64,000 nt of DNA from Myxococcales bacterium UBA1660 (GTDB taxonomy: Bacteria > Myxococcota_A > Polyangia > Polyangiales > Houyiibacteriaceae). This document shows, in pieces, positions 50,295-58,321 of the stretch. A program made the translations under genes and the position numbers. The stretch's first letter is position 1, and each line of letters starts with the position of its first letter. The stretch is taken from assembly GCA_002320815.1 (NCBI GenBank), contig DCLA01000123.1:21960-85959 (forward strand). Direction: 5' to 3'. The notes under the pieces were generated by a model. The model made no database searches. It saw only the letters and a list, made by a program, of their open reading frames with translations, and was not told the origin of the DNA.

Positions 50295-51049
50295 CGGGTG
50301 CGCTGGATGACGTGGAAGCCGAAGGGGGTCTCGATGGGATCGGAGATCGCCCCGACCTCCATGCCCCAGACCGCGGCCTCGAATGCGGGGACCATCGAGC
50401 CCCGCTCGAAGGTGCCCAGGTCACCACCGGTGGGCGATCCGGGCTCGTCGGTGTTCGTCCGGTGGAGCTCTTCCCAGTTCTCGCCGGCCCGCGCGCGGCG
50501 GGCGATGTCCGCGGCCAGCGCCTGGGCCTCTTCCCGGGTGCGGGTCACGCCGTCGGGGACCCGCTGGGAGTCCACGTGCATGATCAGGATGTGCTTGGCG
50601 CCCACGCTGGTGGGCCCCTCCGCCGGGTTGGCTTCGCGATGCACCACCGCGAAGGAGGTGCCCACGCGGACGGGGCGGCTCACCTCGCCCACGGCAAGGC
50701 CGAAGGTCGCCTCGGCCAGGGCCTCCTGATCGGTGGGAACCGAGCCCCGCTCGAAGCGGACCGTCTGCGGGGCGGCGCCGGTGTACTGCCGGGAGATCTC
50801 CCCGAAGTTGCTACCGGGCTGCCGGGCGAGGGCGCTGAGCATGTTCGCGCGCTCCTCGGCGTCGGCGACGCTCTCCCCGATGCTCACGGTGAAGTAGCGC
50901 GCCTCGACCAGGGTGGCCGAGTCCGTGGGCCGCTCGTGGAGAGCCGGCGCCTCGGGGGGCGGGCGCTGGGGCTCGGCGCAGCCGGCCAAGAAGAGGAGGA
51001 CCATGCCAGCGCGACGGAGGGAGGTGGAAAGCACGCCGCTGCGTACCAC
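50291..51049 (-). CDS. Parvulin-type peptidyl-prolyl isomerase lipoprotein (tandem domains)
   Basis: A 252-residue lipoprotein with signal RRAGMVLLFLAGC. The C-terminal ~120 residues are a parvulin domain: AKHILIMHV, a variable helix, GGDLGTFERGSMVPAFEAAVW and the final FGFHVIQRTR. Residues ~45-130 look like a second, degenerate parvulin (ARYFTVSIGES, NFGEISRQYTGA, VRFERGSVP, ATFGLAVGEVSRPV). It should catalyse proline isomerisation in secreted or envelope proteins. The start used (GTG 51049) is not certain; GTG at 51034 would remove five residues from the signal. Confidence 0.87.
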   Translation of the reverse strand: MVRSGVLSTSLRRAGMVLLFLAGCAEPQRPPPEAPALHERPTDSATLVEARYFTVSIGESVADAEERANMLSALARQPGSNFGEISRQYTGAAPQTVRFERGSVPTDQEALAEATFGLAVGEVSRPVRVGTSFAVVHREANPAEGPTSVGAKHILIMHVDSQRVPDGVTRTREEAQALAADIARRARAGENWEELHRTNTDEPGSPTGGDLGTFERGSMVPAFEAAVWGMEVGAISDPIETPFGFHVIQRTR

Positions 51050-51064
51050 CGACCTCGGGCCCCC

Positions 51065-51727
51065 TCAAAGGGTCGCCGCGCGGGTCCCGTCCAGGGCGCG
51101 GCGCATGGCGCCGGGATCGAAGCCGGTGAGGAGCCGGCCGTTCACGTCGATGATGGGGATGCCGTTGGTGGAGATGCCGGCCGCGCGGGCCTTGCGCAGC
51201 ATCTCCGCCCGGGCGTCCGAGTCCTCTTCGATGTCCTTCTCCACGAAGGGGACCCCGTTCTGCTCCAGCCAGTGCTCGGCCTGCCGGCAGGCGCCGCACC
51301 AGCTCGCGCCGTAGACGATCACGTCGCCGGCGACGACCGCCTCGGTGCCGTGCATCTCGTCCAGGAGGGTATCGAAGCCGTCCCGGCCGTACTGGCGCAC
51401 TTCGTAGCCGCCGCCGCGCTCTTCCCGGAGGTCGGCGACGTAGACCGCGTCGGGGTTCCGCTCGGCGGGCGCCAGGGTGAGGCTGTCCACCTTCACGTGC
51501 TCCCGGGCGGCTTCCGGGATGTCGCTGCGCCGCTCGGCCACGTGGGGGCCCTCCTCGTCGTACCAGGTGAGCACGAGGCCTTCGGCTTCGCCGGCGACGC
51601 GGAAGGGCGGCTCCACGACGCGCCCTTCGGCGGCGGCGCCCTCGGCGGCGGATCCCACCACGTCGCTGTCGCTCGAGCAGCCGAGGAAGAGGGCGGCCGC
51701 GAGGACCAGGGAAGAGAGCGCGCGCAT
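51065..51727 (-). CDS. Glutaredoxin/thioredoxin-like lipoprotein
   Basis: A 220-residue lipoprotein (signal ALSSLVLAAALFLGC). Residues ~30-115 are a polar beta-rich region. The C-terminal domain is glutaredoxin-like: VIVYGASWCGACRQAEHWL with the dithiol CGAC, FVEKDIEED, the cis-Pro motif GIPIIDVNG and GFDPGAMRRAL. It probably reduces or exchanges disulfides in the envelope and is adjacent to the parvulin lipoprotein, pointing to a folding role. ATG 51727 is chosen because the signal peptide fits; an upstream in-frame ATG at 51757 adds a stretch without hydrophobic fit. Confidence 0.85.
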   Translation of the reverse strand: MRALSSLVLAAALFLGCSSDSDVVGSAAEGAAAEGRVVEPPFRVAGEAEGLVLTWYDEEGPHVAERRSDIPEAAREHVKVDSLTLAPAERNPDAVYVADLREERGGGYEVRQYGRDGFDTLLDEMHGTEAVVAGDVIVYGASWCGACRQAEHWLEQNGVPFVEKDIEEDSDARAEMLRKARAAGISTNGIPIIDVNGRLLTGFDPGAMRRALDGTRAATL

Positions 51728-51760
51728 CGGGCCCAGTACTAGCACGAAGGGGCGCACCGA

Positions 51761-52189
51761 TCAGGGGCTCGGCCGGCGGGAGCCGTAGCGCGCCTCCAGG
51801 TCGGCGCGGGCGTCCTCGCAGGGGCCGCGGAGCTCACGGGTCTCGGCGATGGCCTCCTCGGAGCGCGCCAGGGCCGCGGCGACGGTCGCGGCGTCGCCGC
51901 CCTCGTCCGCCTCCAGCTCGTCCATGCCCCGACGGGCTTCCTCCGTCGCCTCCTCGGCGCGCAGCAGGGCGTCGTGCATGGCGTGGCACTTGTCCCGCAC
52001 GTCGACGGTCCGCTCGGCCTCCAGCGGCATCGCGCCCAGGGCGTCGACCTTCCGGCGCCACTGCCGCAGATCCGGCGTCTGGACGTTCTCCAGGCGATCG
52101 AGGAGCAGCCGGGCCTCGTTGGCCTCCGAGTCGTCGGAGCAGCCGATCACCGAGACCAGGAGCGCGAGCGCGGCGAGGATGCGAGCCAT
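51761..52189 (-). CDS. Small helical lipoprotein (hypothetical)
   Basis: A 142-residue lipoprotein: signal RILAALALLVSVIGC, then mostly helical, charged sequence (LLLDRLENVQTPDLRQW, AEEATEEARRGMDELEADEG). A pair of Cys (DKCHAM and GPCEDA) lies in the body. No known family. It is adjacent to the glutaredoxin-like lipoprotein on the same strand, with a 33-base gap. TACACC stands seven bases before the ATG. Confidence 0.72.
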   Translation of the reverse strand: MARILAALALLVSVIGCSDDSEANEARLLLDRLENVQTPDLRQWRRKVDALGAMPLEAERTVDVRDKCHAMHDALLRAEEATEEARRGMDELEADEGGDAATVAAALARSEEAIAETRELRGPCEDARADLEARYGSRRPSP

Positions 52190-52230
52190 GGGGCGAGGTG
52201 TAGGCAACGGCGGGCGCTCGGTCGAGCCGG

Positions 52231-52383
52231 TCACTCCGTGCCGGCCGCGAGCAACGCCTTGGCCTGGGCCCCGGTGATGCGTTCGTGGTCGCCCACCAGG
52301 GCGTAGGCCTCGGGCTTCTCGTCCACGAACATCTCGCTGGTCAGGGTGATCCCGGCGGTGTCGTCGAGGGCCCCGAGGGTCAC
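52231..52383 (-). pseudogene. C-terminal remnant of a GFA-family (glutathione-dependent formaldehyde-activating-like) protein
   Basis: The last 50 codons before the stop at 52231 read VTLGALDDTAGITLTSEMFV then DEKPEAYALVGDHERITGAQ. This resembles the C-terminal half of GFA/CENP-V-type proteins, whose ends read LDDP.G...T..HFV..KP.W.... The N-terminal CxGxC and CxxxCG zinc-binding part is absent; the upstream frame is unrelated. The remnant sits between the MaoC promoter and a lipoprotein. It is best read as a truncated pseudogene; it could also be a short open frame by chance. Confidence 0.45.
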
Positions 52384-52467
52384 GGCAGGCCGGATGACCG
52401 GACCGAGGGGTTTCCATTGAACCCGATTCGGTGGCGTGCTGTGCTCCCGCCCGATGGGAGTGGATCG

Positions 52468-53340
52468 ATGAGCGTACCCTTGCGCTTCGTGTGGCATCAG
52501 GGAGCGGTGCTGAGCGCCTTCGCGCGGACCGCGCTGGGCGCAGCGCGCTCGGGGCGACACCGCGAGATGCAGGTCCCCGGCCGGTGGATCGAGGCCGAGG
52601 TGGACCCGCTCCCCTCGGCGCTCCTGGACGCCTACATCCGTCACGTGGGCGGCGACCCCGCGAGCTACCGGGGGCAGGTGCCGCCCCACCTCTTCCCCCA
52701 GTGGGTCTTCCCGCTGCAGGTCCGGGCGCTGCAGGACGTGACCTACCCGATGCAGAAGGTGCTCAACGCCGGCGCGGGGATGACCCTCCGGGGTCCGATC
52801 CCGCGCGGCGAGCCGCTGCGGGTCCGCACCCGCCTGGACTCGGTCGACGACGACGGGCGCCGCGCGCTCCTGTCCTTCGTGGCCCACACCGGGACCGCCG
52901 CCGAGCCCGAGCTCCTCGAGGCCCGGCTGCAGGCCTTCGTGCCCCTGGGCGGCGGGGAGAAGCGCGAGAAGTCGGAGCCCGCGCGGGTACCCGGCGAAGC
53001 GCGGGAGATCGGCCGGTGGCGCCTGGACCCCGGGGCGGGTCTGGACTTCGCCAAGCTCACCGGCGACTTCAACCCCGTGCATTGGGTGCCCGCCTGGGCG
53101 CGCGCGCTGGGTTTCCGCAACGTGATCCTCCACGGCTTCTCCACCTATGCGCGGGCCTACGAGGCGTTGGTCCGCGCCCGCTTCGCCGGCGCCGCCGGTC
53201 GCCTGCGGACCTACGAGGCCCGCTTCACCAAGCCGCTGGTCCTCCCCGCGTCGCCCGGCGTCTTCGTCGACGGCGATCGAGTCACCGTCGGCATGGCGCC
53301 CTCCGCGCCCGCCTTCATGACCGGTACCTACGGCGTCTGA
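52468..53340 (+). CDS. MaoC-like dehydratase/hydratase (HtdX-like)
   Basis: A 290-residue double-hot-dog hydratase. The C-terminal half holds FAKLTGDFNPVHWVPAWARA, matching the R-hydratase motif D-x(4)-H (Asp and His in DFNPVH), and FRNVILHGFSTYARAYEAL. The N-terminal half (EAEVDPLPSALLDAYIRHVG) is the non-catalytic hot-dog. It hydrates trans-2-enoyl-CoA to (R)-3-hydroxyacyl-CoA, or the reverse. The gene is followed by a FabG4-like reductase and a thiolase, the order seen for htdX-fabG4-fadA2 in mycobacteria. GGGAG precedes ATG 52468 by seven bases. Confidence 0.88.
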   Translation: MSVPLRFVWHQGAVLSAFARTALGAARSGRHREMQVPGRWIEAEVDPLPSALLDAYIRHVGGDPASYRGQVPPHLFPQWVFPLQVRALQDVTYPMQKVLNAGAGMTLRGPIPRGEPLRVRTRLDSVDDDGRRALLSFVAHTGTAAEPELLEARLQAFVPLGGGEKREKSEPARVPGEAREIGRWRLDPGAGLDFAKLTGDFNPVHWVPAWARALGFRNVILHGFSTYARAYEALVRARFAGAAGRLRTYEARFTKPLVLPASPGVFVDGDRVTVGMAPSAPAFMTGTYGV

Positions 53341-53383
53341 ACCCCGGCGGCGCCTCGCGGTCGCCCAACCCCACGAGTTCCCC

Positions 53384-54802
53384 GTGTCCGACTTCCTCCT
53401 CGAGCTCTCCGCCAACCCGCAGATCCGCCGCCTGGTCCAGTCGGCGGGCCTCCCGCTCCCCATGCCCGCTCAGCTCGAGCGGACCACCGAGCCCCGCGCC
53501 GAGCGCCCGCTCCAGCACGTCGACGTGCTGGTCGGCGGCGCCCTGGACGGCGCCGCGGGTCGCGCCATCGGTCGCGCGCTGATCGAAGCGGGCGCCGACC
53601 CCCTGGTCGCTGGCGCCTCGGCGCCGCCGGCGTCGTTCGCGGAGCCCGCCGAGGCCTTCGGTCGCCAGGTGCGCGACGCCGAGACCCACGAGGGCCCCAT
53701 CGCCGCGCTGGTCTGCGACGCCACCGAGATCGGTCGCCCGGCAGACCTCGACCGGCTCTACGCCCTCTTCCACCCGTGGATGAAGCGCCTCGGGCGCTCC
53801 GCGCGGGTGGTGGTCGTCGGCCGTCCGCCGGAGGACGCCAAGACCCCGGAGGCGGCCGCCGCCGCCGGCGCGCTGGAGGGCTTCGTCCGCAGCGTGGCCA
53901 AGGAGATCGGGCGCCGGGGCTCCACCGCCAACCTGCTCCGGGTGGAGAGCGGCGCCGAGGGGCGGCTGGCCGGGCCGCTGCGCTTCTTCCTCTCGCCGCG
54001 CTCGGCCTTCGTCACCGCGCAGCCGTTGACCGTGACCCGCGCGGTCGCCGCCGAGCGCGAGGCGCCCTTCGTGCGGCCGCTGGCGGGCAAGGTCGCCTTG
54101 GTGACCGGCGCGGCCCGGGGCATCGGCGCGGCCACCGCTCGGCTCCTCGCTGGCGAGGGGGCGCGCGTGCTCTGCCTCGACCGACCCGAGGACGACCAGG
54201 CGGTGAGCGAGGTCGCCCACGCCATCGGCGGCCAGGCCGTACTCCAGGACATCACCGCGCCGGACGCGGCGGCGGGGATCCTCGCCGCCTGCGCCGGCGG
54301 CGTCGACGTCGTGGTGCACAACGCGGGGATCACCCGGGACAAGACCCTGGCCAAGATGACCGAGGAGCAGTGGCGGTTGGCGGTCGAGGTCAACCTCGGC
54401 GCCGTCGTGCGCATCGACGGCGAGCTGGTCGCCGCCGGCGCCCTCCGGGCCGGCGGCCGCGTCATCTGTCTCTCGTCGGTGGCGGGCATCGCCGGCAACG
54501 TGGGCCAGACGAACTACGCGGCGTCCAAGGCCGGCCTGGTCGCCTACGTGCGGCACCGGGCCGCCGAGCTGGCCGGGGACGGGATCGCGGTCAACGCGAT
54601 CGCGCCGGGCTTCATCGAGACCCGGCTCACCGAGGTCATGCCCTTCATGATCCGCGAAGGCGCCCGCCGTCTGAGCGCGCTGGGGCAGGGCGGGCAGTCC
54701 GAGGACGTCGGCCAGGCGATCACCTTCCTGGCCACCCCCGGCAGCGTGGGGATCACCGGGCAGGTCCTGCGCGTGTGCGGCGGCGCCCTCGTCGGCGCCT
54801 GA
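53384..54802 (+). CDS. fabG: 3-oxoacyl-CoA/ACP reductase, long FabG4-like form
   Basis: A 472-residue short-chain dehydrogenase of the FabG4 type. The first ~235 residues form an N-terminal flavodoxin-like, non-catalytic domain (VDVLVGGALDGAAG, ARVVVVGRPPEDAK). Residues ~235-470 hold the active SDR: TGAARGIGAA for NAD(P) binding, HNAGITRDKTL, SSVAGIAG with the catalytic Ser, and YAASK for Tyr and Lys. The C-terminal GITGQVLRVCGGALVG is typical. It should interconvert 3-oxoacyl and (R)-3-hydroxyacyl thioesters and couples to MaoC and thiolase genes on each side. GTG 53384 is the only suitable start. Confidence 0.93.
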   Translation: MSDFLLELSANPQIRRLVQSAGLPLPMPAQLERTTEPRAERPLQHVDVLVGGALDGAAGRAIGRALIEAGADPLVAGASAPPASFAEPAEAFGRQVRDAETHEGPIAALVCDATEIGRPADLDRLYALFHPWMKRLGRSARVVVVGRPPEDAKTPEAAAAAGALEGFVRSVAKEIGRRGSTANLLRVESGAEGRLAGPLRFFLSPRSAFVTAQPLTVTRAVAAEREAPFVRPLAGKVALVTGAARGIGAATARLLAGEGARVLCLDRPEDDQAVSEVAHAIGGQAVLQDITAPDAAAGILAACAGGVDVVVHNAGITRDKTLAKMTEEQWRLAVEVNLGAVVRIDGELVAAGALRAGGRVICLSSVAGIAGNVGQTNYAASKAGLVAYVRHRAAELAGDGIAVNAIAPGFIETRLTEVMPFMIREGARRLSALGQGGQSEDVGQAITFLATPGSVGITGQVLRVCGGALVGA

Positions 54803-54842
54803 GTCTTGGCCCCCGAACCGTTTCTGTTACAAAGGCGCGCTC

Positions 54843-56831
54843 ATGGCGGACGAGAACGACACCTCCGGCGATTCCCACGGTAAGGCTGCGCCCAAGGCGC
54901 GGGCGCGGCGGCCCGGTCAGGGCACCCCGGCCAAGAAGGCGGGCGGCACGCCGGCCAAGGCGCGCGCACGCTCGCGGCGGCGCTCCACCAAAAAGGCGGC
55001 CGCAGCCAAGGGTCCGAAGAAGGCGGCGAAGACGGCGACCAAAGCCGCCGCCAAGAAGACGACCCGGAAGTCGACCAAGAAGGCCGCGCCGGCGAAGAGC
55101 GCCCGCGCCGCCGCCAAGGCCGACGCGCCGGCGAAGCAGGCGGCCGACGAGGCCGGCGCCGCGACGGATCCGACGCCGCCGACCGCCAGCGGGACCCGTT
55201 CGGCCGGCGGCGCCGCGGCCAAGGCGGAGAAGAAAAAGACCAAGGCCGGGAAGACCGCCGCCGGGGGGACCCAGGCCCCCGCGCCCGGGAAGGCCGCGGA
55301 CGACACCAAGGCCAGCGCCAAGGAAGCGAAGGCGGCCGCCAAGGAAGCCAAGGCGGAGAAGAAGAGGACCAAGGCCGGGAAGACCGCCGCGGGGACCACC
55401 GCCAGCGGGTCCAAGGCAGCCGCCAAGGAAGCCAAGGCGGAGAAGAAGAAGACCAAGGCTGGCGAGAAGAGCGCCGCCGGCAAGACCGCCAGCGGCGACA
55501 AGGCGAAGAAGAAGCGCAAAAAGAAGAAGGCCCGAGGCAAGAGCCGGAAGAGCCGCCGCGCGGTGCTCGTGGCCGGCCTCCGGACGCCTTTCGTGAAGGC
55601 CTTCGGCGCGCTGATGAGCATGGACACCATCGCGCTCGGCGACGCGGCCACCCAGGCGCTCCTCGAGCGTACCCGCATCGCGCCCGATGCGATCGACGGC
55701 ATCGTCTGGGGCGGGGTCATCCTGCCTTCGGGCGCGCCCAACGTCGGCCGGGAGATCGCGCTCGACCTGAAGCTCCCGCCCAAGGTCGAGGGCATGACCG
55801 TGACCCGCGCCTGCGCCTCCGGGCTCCAGGCGGTGACCCTGGCCGCGGCGGCCATCGAGCGCGGCGAGGCCGACGTGATGATCGCCGGCGGCTCGGACTC
55901 CACCTCCAACGCCGAGGTGAAGCTGCCCCAGAAGGCGGTGCAGGCCCTGGCGCCGCTGGCCTTCGGCAAGGCCAAGGGGATGCGCGAGATGCTGGGGGTC
56001 CTGTCCCAGCTCATGCCCATCACCGAGCTCCTGCCCAAGATGCCCAAGATCGCCGAGCGCACCACCGGGGAGGTCATGGGCGAGTCGGCGGAGTCGATGG
56101 CGCGCCGCAACGAGGTCTCGCGCGAGACCCAGGACGCCTACGCGCTGCGTTCGCATCAGCGGGCCGCGGCGGCGATCGAGTCGGGCCGCTTCGACGCCGA
56201 GGTGGTGCCGGTCACCACCCCCGAGGGCACGGTGGTCCACACCGACGACATCGTCCGGGGCGACACCAGCGTGGAGAAGCTCGCGCGCCTCCGGCCGGCC
56301 TTCGCCGCCGACGGGACGGTCACCGCGGGCAACGCCAGCCCGCTCACCGATGGCGCCTCGGCGGTGCTGTTGATGAGCGAGGAGAAGGCGGAGGAGCTCG
56401 GCTACGAGCCCCTGGCCTACTTCAAGAGCTGGGCCTACGTCGGGGTCGACCCCGCCGACCAGCTCCTCATCGGGCCGGCCCTGGCGATGCCCCTCGCGCT
56501 GAAGCGGGCGGGCTACGAGCTCGACGCGATGGATCTGGTCGACGTCCACGAGGCCTTCGCCGCGCAGGTCCTCAGCGTGACCAAGGCCCTCGAGAGTGAC
56601 GCCTTCGGGCGCCAGCGGCTCGGCCGCTCCGACCGCGTGGGCACCATCGACTGGGACCGCTTCAACGTCCACGGCGGCTCGATCAGCATCGGGCACCCCT
56701 TCGGGGCCACCGGCGCGCGGATGGTCACCACCATGGCCAACGAGCTGAAGCTGCGGAACGCCAAGACGGCGCTCCTGGGCATCTGCGCCGCCGGAGGCCT
56801 CGGCGCCGCCGCGGTCCTCGAGCGTCCCTGA
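54843..56831 (+). CDS. Thiolase (acetyl-CoA C-acyltransferase) with an N-terminal histone-H1-like tail
   Basis: A 662-residue protein. Residues 1-239 are Lys/Ala/Arg-rich low complexity (KKAAAAKGPKKAAKTATKAA-type), with three copies of KAEKKKTKAGKTAAG-type units at ~127, 170 and 198, and a basic end (KKKRKKKKARGKSRKSRR). Residues 240-662 are a complete FadA2/FadI-like thiolase: AVLVAGLRTPF, the acyl-accepting Cys324 in RACASGLQA, VHEAFAAQ, HPFGATGARM and the second Cys in GICAAGGLG. It would cleave 3-oxoacyl-CoA or condense two acyl-CoAs. The tail resembles bacterial histone-H1-like proteins, so DNA or membrane binding, or bundling of the enzyme, is possible. Internal GTG codons at 55562 onwards could give a tail-free form. 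It completes the MaoC-FabG4-thiolase set. Confidence 0.9.
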   Translation: MADENDTSGDSHGKAAPKARARRPGQGTPAKKAGGTPAKARARSRRRSTKKAAAAKGPKKAAKTATKAAAKKTTRKSTKKAAPAKSARAAAKADAPAKQAADEAGAATDPTPPTASGTRSAGGAAAKAEKKKTKAGKTAAGGTQAPAPGKAADDTKASAKEAKAAAKEAKAEKKRTKAGKTAAGTTASGSKAAAKEAKAEKKKTKAGEKSAAGKTASGDKAKKKRKKKKARGKSRKSRRAVLVAGLRTPFVKAFGALMSMDTIALGDAATQALLERTRIAPDAIDGIVWGGVILPSGAPNVGREIALDLKLPPKVEGMTVTRACASGLQAVTLAAAAIERGEADVMIAGGSDSTSNAEVKLPQKAVQALAPLAFGKAKGMREMLGVLSQLMPITELLPKMPKIAERTTGEVMGESAESMARRNEVSRETQDAYALRSHQRAAAAIESGRFDAEVVPVTTPEGTVVHTDDIVRGDTSVEKLARLRPAFAADGTVTAGNASPLTDGASAVLLMSEEKAEELGYEPLAYFKSWAYVGVDPADQLLIGPALAMPLALKRAGYELDAMDLVDVHEAFAAQVLSVTKALESDAFGRQRLGRSDRVGTIDWDRFNVHGGSISIGHPFGATGARMVTTMANELKLRNAKTALLGICAAGGLGAAAVLERP

Positions 56832-56913
56832 GCGTTCCCAAACACGGATCCCCGCGAACGGCGGCCCCTGGCTGCCTTGATCGGGGGATCCGGCGCGCTA
56901 GGACGGGCGGTCC

Positions 56914-58242
56914 ATGACGCGCGCATCGACCCTCGCGATCTCCCTCCTCCTCGGCGCCTGTGGCGGCGGCGAGCCTTCCCTGGACGGCCGCTGCGGCGAC
57001 GGGATCCAGCAGGAGCGCGAGGGCTGCGACGACGGCAACACCCAGCCCGGCGACGGATGCTCGGCGTTCTGTGTCCCGGAGGCCGAGGAGGGCAGCGTCT
57101 TCGAGGCGAGCCACCCGCTCCACGAGCACCTCACGCCCTACGACTCGGCGGAGCCCTTCAGCGACACCGAGGAGTACGGGTCCTTCCGCATCAAGTGCGC
57201 GTTCTCGCATCTGAACTTCGACGACCCCCTGGTCTTCCCCGGCGAGCCCGGGGCGGCGCACCTGCACACCTACTTCGGGAACGTCGCCGTGGACCACGCC
57301 ACCGACGGCGACTCGATCCATCGCGCCGAGGGCTCCACCTGTCAGGGCGGCCCCTTGAACCTCACCGGCTACTGGGTCCCCACGATGCTCCGTCCGCAGT
57401 ACGAGCGGGCCGGCGAGGGCTACGTCCGGGACGCCGCGGGCGACCCCATCCCCACCGGCGAATGGAAGGTCATCTACCCGGTGGACAGCTTCCTCCTCGA
57501 CGAGGACGGCGTGGCTCTCCGGGACGAGGCCGGTCAGCCCATCTTCAACGACAACCTGGGTCCGGACATCTACTACAAGCGGATCATCGACGTGCAGGTG
57601 GAGCCGCCGCCGGCGGGCCTGCGCATGATCGCCGGCGCCGCCGGCGCGACCCCCATCGATCCCCAGCGGCCCCGGGTCATGCGCTGGAACTGCCACGACG
57701 CCCTCATCCGTGGCGAGCGCGACGATCGCGACCAGCCGACCATTCCCCGGTGCCTGCCCCACGAGGGCGGCGAGGTGCCCGACCGGCTGCACCTGGGGCT
57801 TTTCTTCCCGCCCTGCTGGGACGGCGAGAACCTGGACACCCCGGACCACCACTCGCACATGGCCTACATCGAGTACGACGAGGCCAGCGACACCTTCGGG
57901 TGTCCGGCCAGCCACCCGGTCGTCCTCCCGCAGGTCAGCTACCAGATCTACTACCCGGTCACCGCCGAGACCGTGGGCCCCTGGGGCGACACCCGGGACT
58001 GGCGCCTGGCGTCGGACCACTACGAGGTCGGCGAGGACGCGCCCGGCGGCGCGTCGGCGCACGGCGACTGGATGATGGCCTGGAACCCCGAGGTCTCCGC
58101 GACCTGGACCCAGCTCTGCCTCATGGAGCGACGGCACTGCGCCAACGGCGACCTCGGCAACGGCTTCCGGATGTCGTCGGAGCGCCCGGGCTGGACCGCC
58201 GCCGAGGCCGCGGCGCTCACGCCGGCGCCCCACGCGCCCTGA
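56914..58242 (+). CDS. DUF1996 lipoprotein with a DUF4215-type Cys-rich repeat
   Basis: A 442-residue lipoprotein (signal STLAISLLLGAC). Residues ~25-55 are a myxococcal Cys-rich unit, CGDGIQQEREGCDDGNTQPG followed by DGCSAFC. Residues ~90-330 are a DUF1996 domain: FRIKCAFSHLNFDDPLVFPG, then AAHLHTYFGN, YWVPTMLRP and MRWNCHDA, with PPCWDGENLDTPDHHSHMAY further on. DUF1996 is found on fungal, actinobacterial and myxobacterial exported proteins and is of unknown function. A TAGGAC box stands nine bases before the ATG. No enzymatic motif is known. Confidence 0.88.
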   Translation: MTRASTLAISLLLGACGGGEPSLDGRCGDGIQQEREGCDDGNTQPGDGCSAFCVPEAEEGSVFEASHPLHEHLTPYDSAEPFSDTEEYGSFRIKCAFSHLNFDDPLVFPGEPGAAHLHTYFGNVAVDHATDGDSIHRAEGSTCQGGPLNLTGYWVPTMLRPQYERAGEGYVRDAAGDPIPTGEWKVIYPVDSFLLDEDGVALRDEAGQPIFNDNLGPDIYYKRIIDVQVEPPPAGLRMIAGAAGATPIDPQRPRVMRWNCHDALIRGERDDRDQPTIPRCLPHEGGEVPDRLHLGLFFPPCWDGENLDTPDHHSHMAYIEYDEASDTFGCPASHPVVLPQVSYQIYYPVTAETVGPWGDTRDWRLASDHYEVGEDAPGGASAHGDWMMAWNPEVSATWTQLCLMERRHCANGDLGNGFRMSSERPGWTAAEAAALTPAPHAP

Positions 58243-58321
58243 TCCCGGGGCGGCTCGAAGTTTTCCGGCCGTGCGCTATGGTCCGCCGCTCGCCGCCATC
58301 TGAGCGAGAAACCGTGCAATC

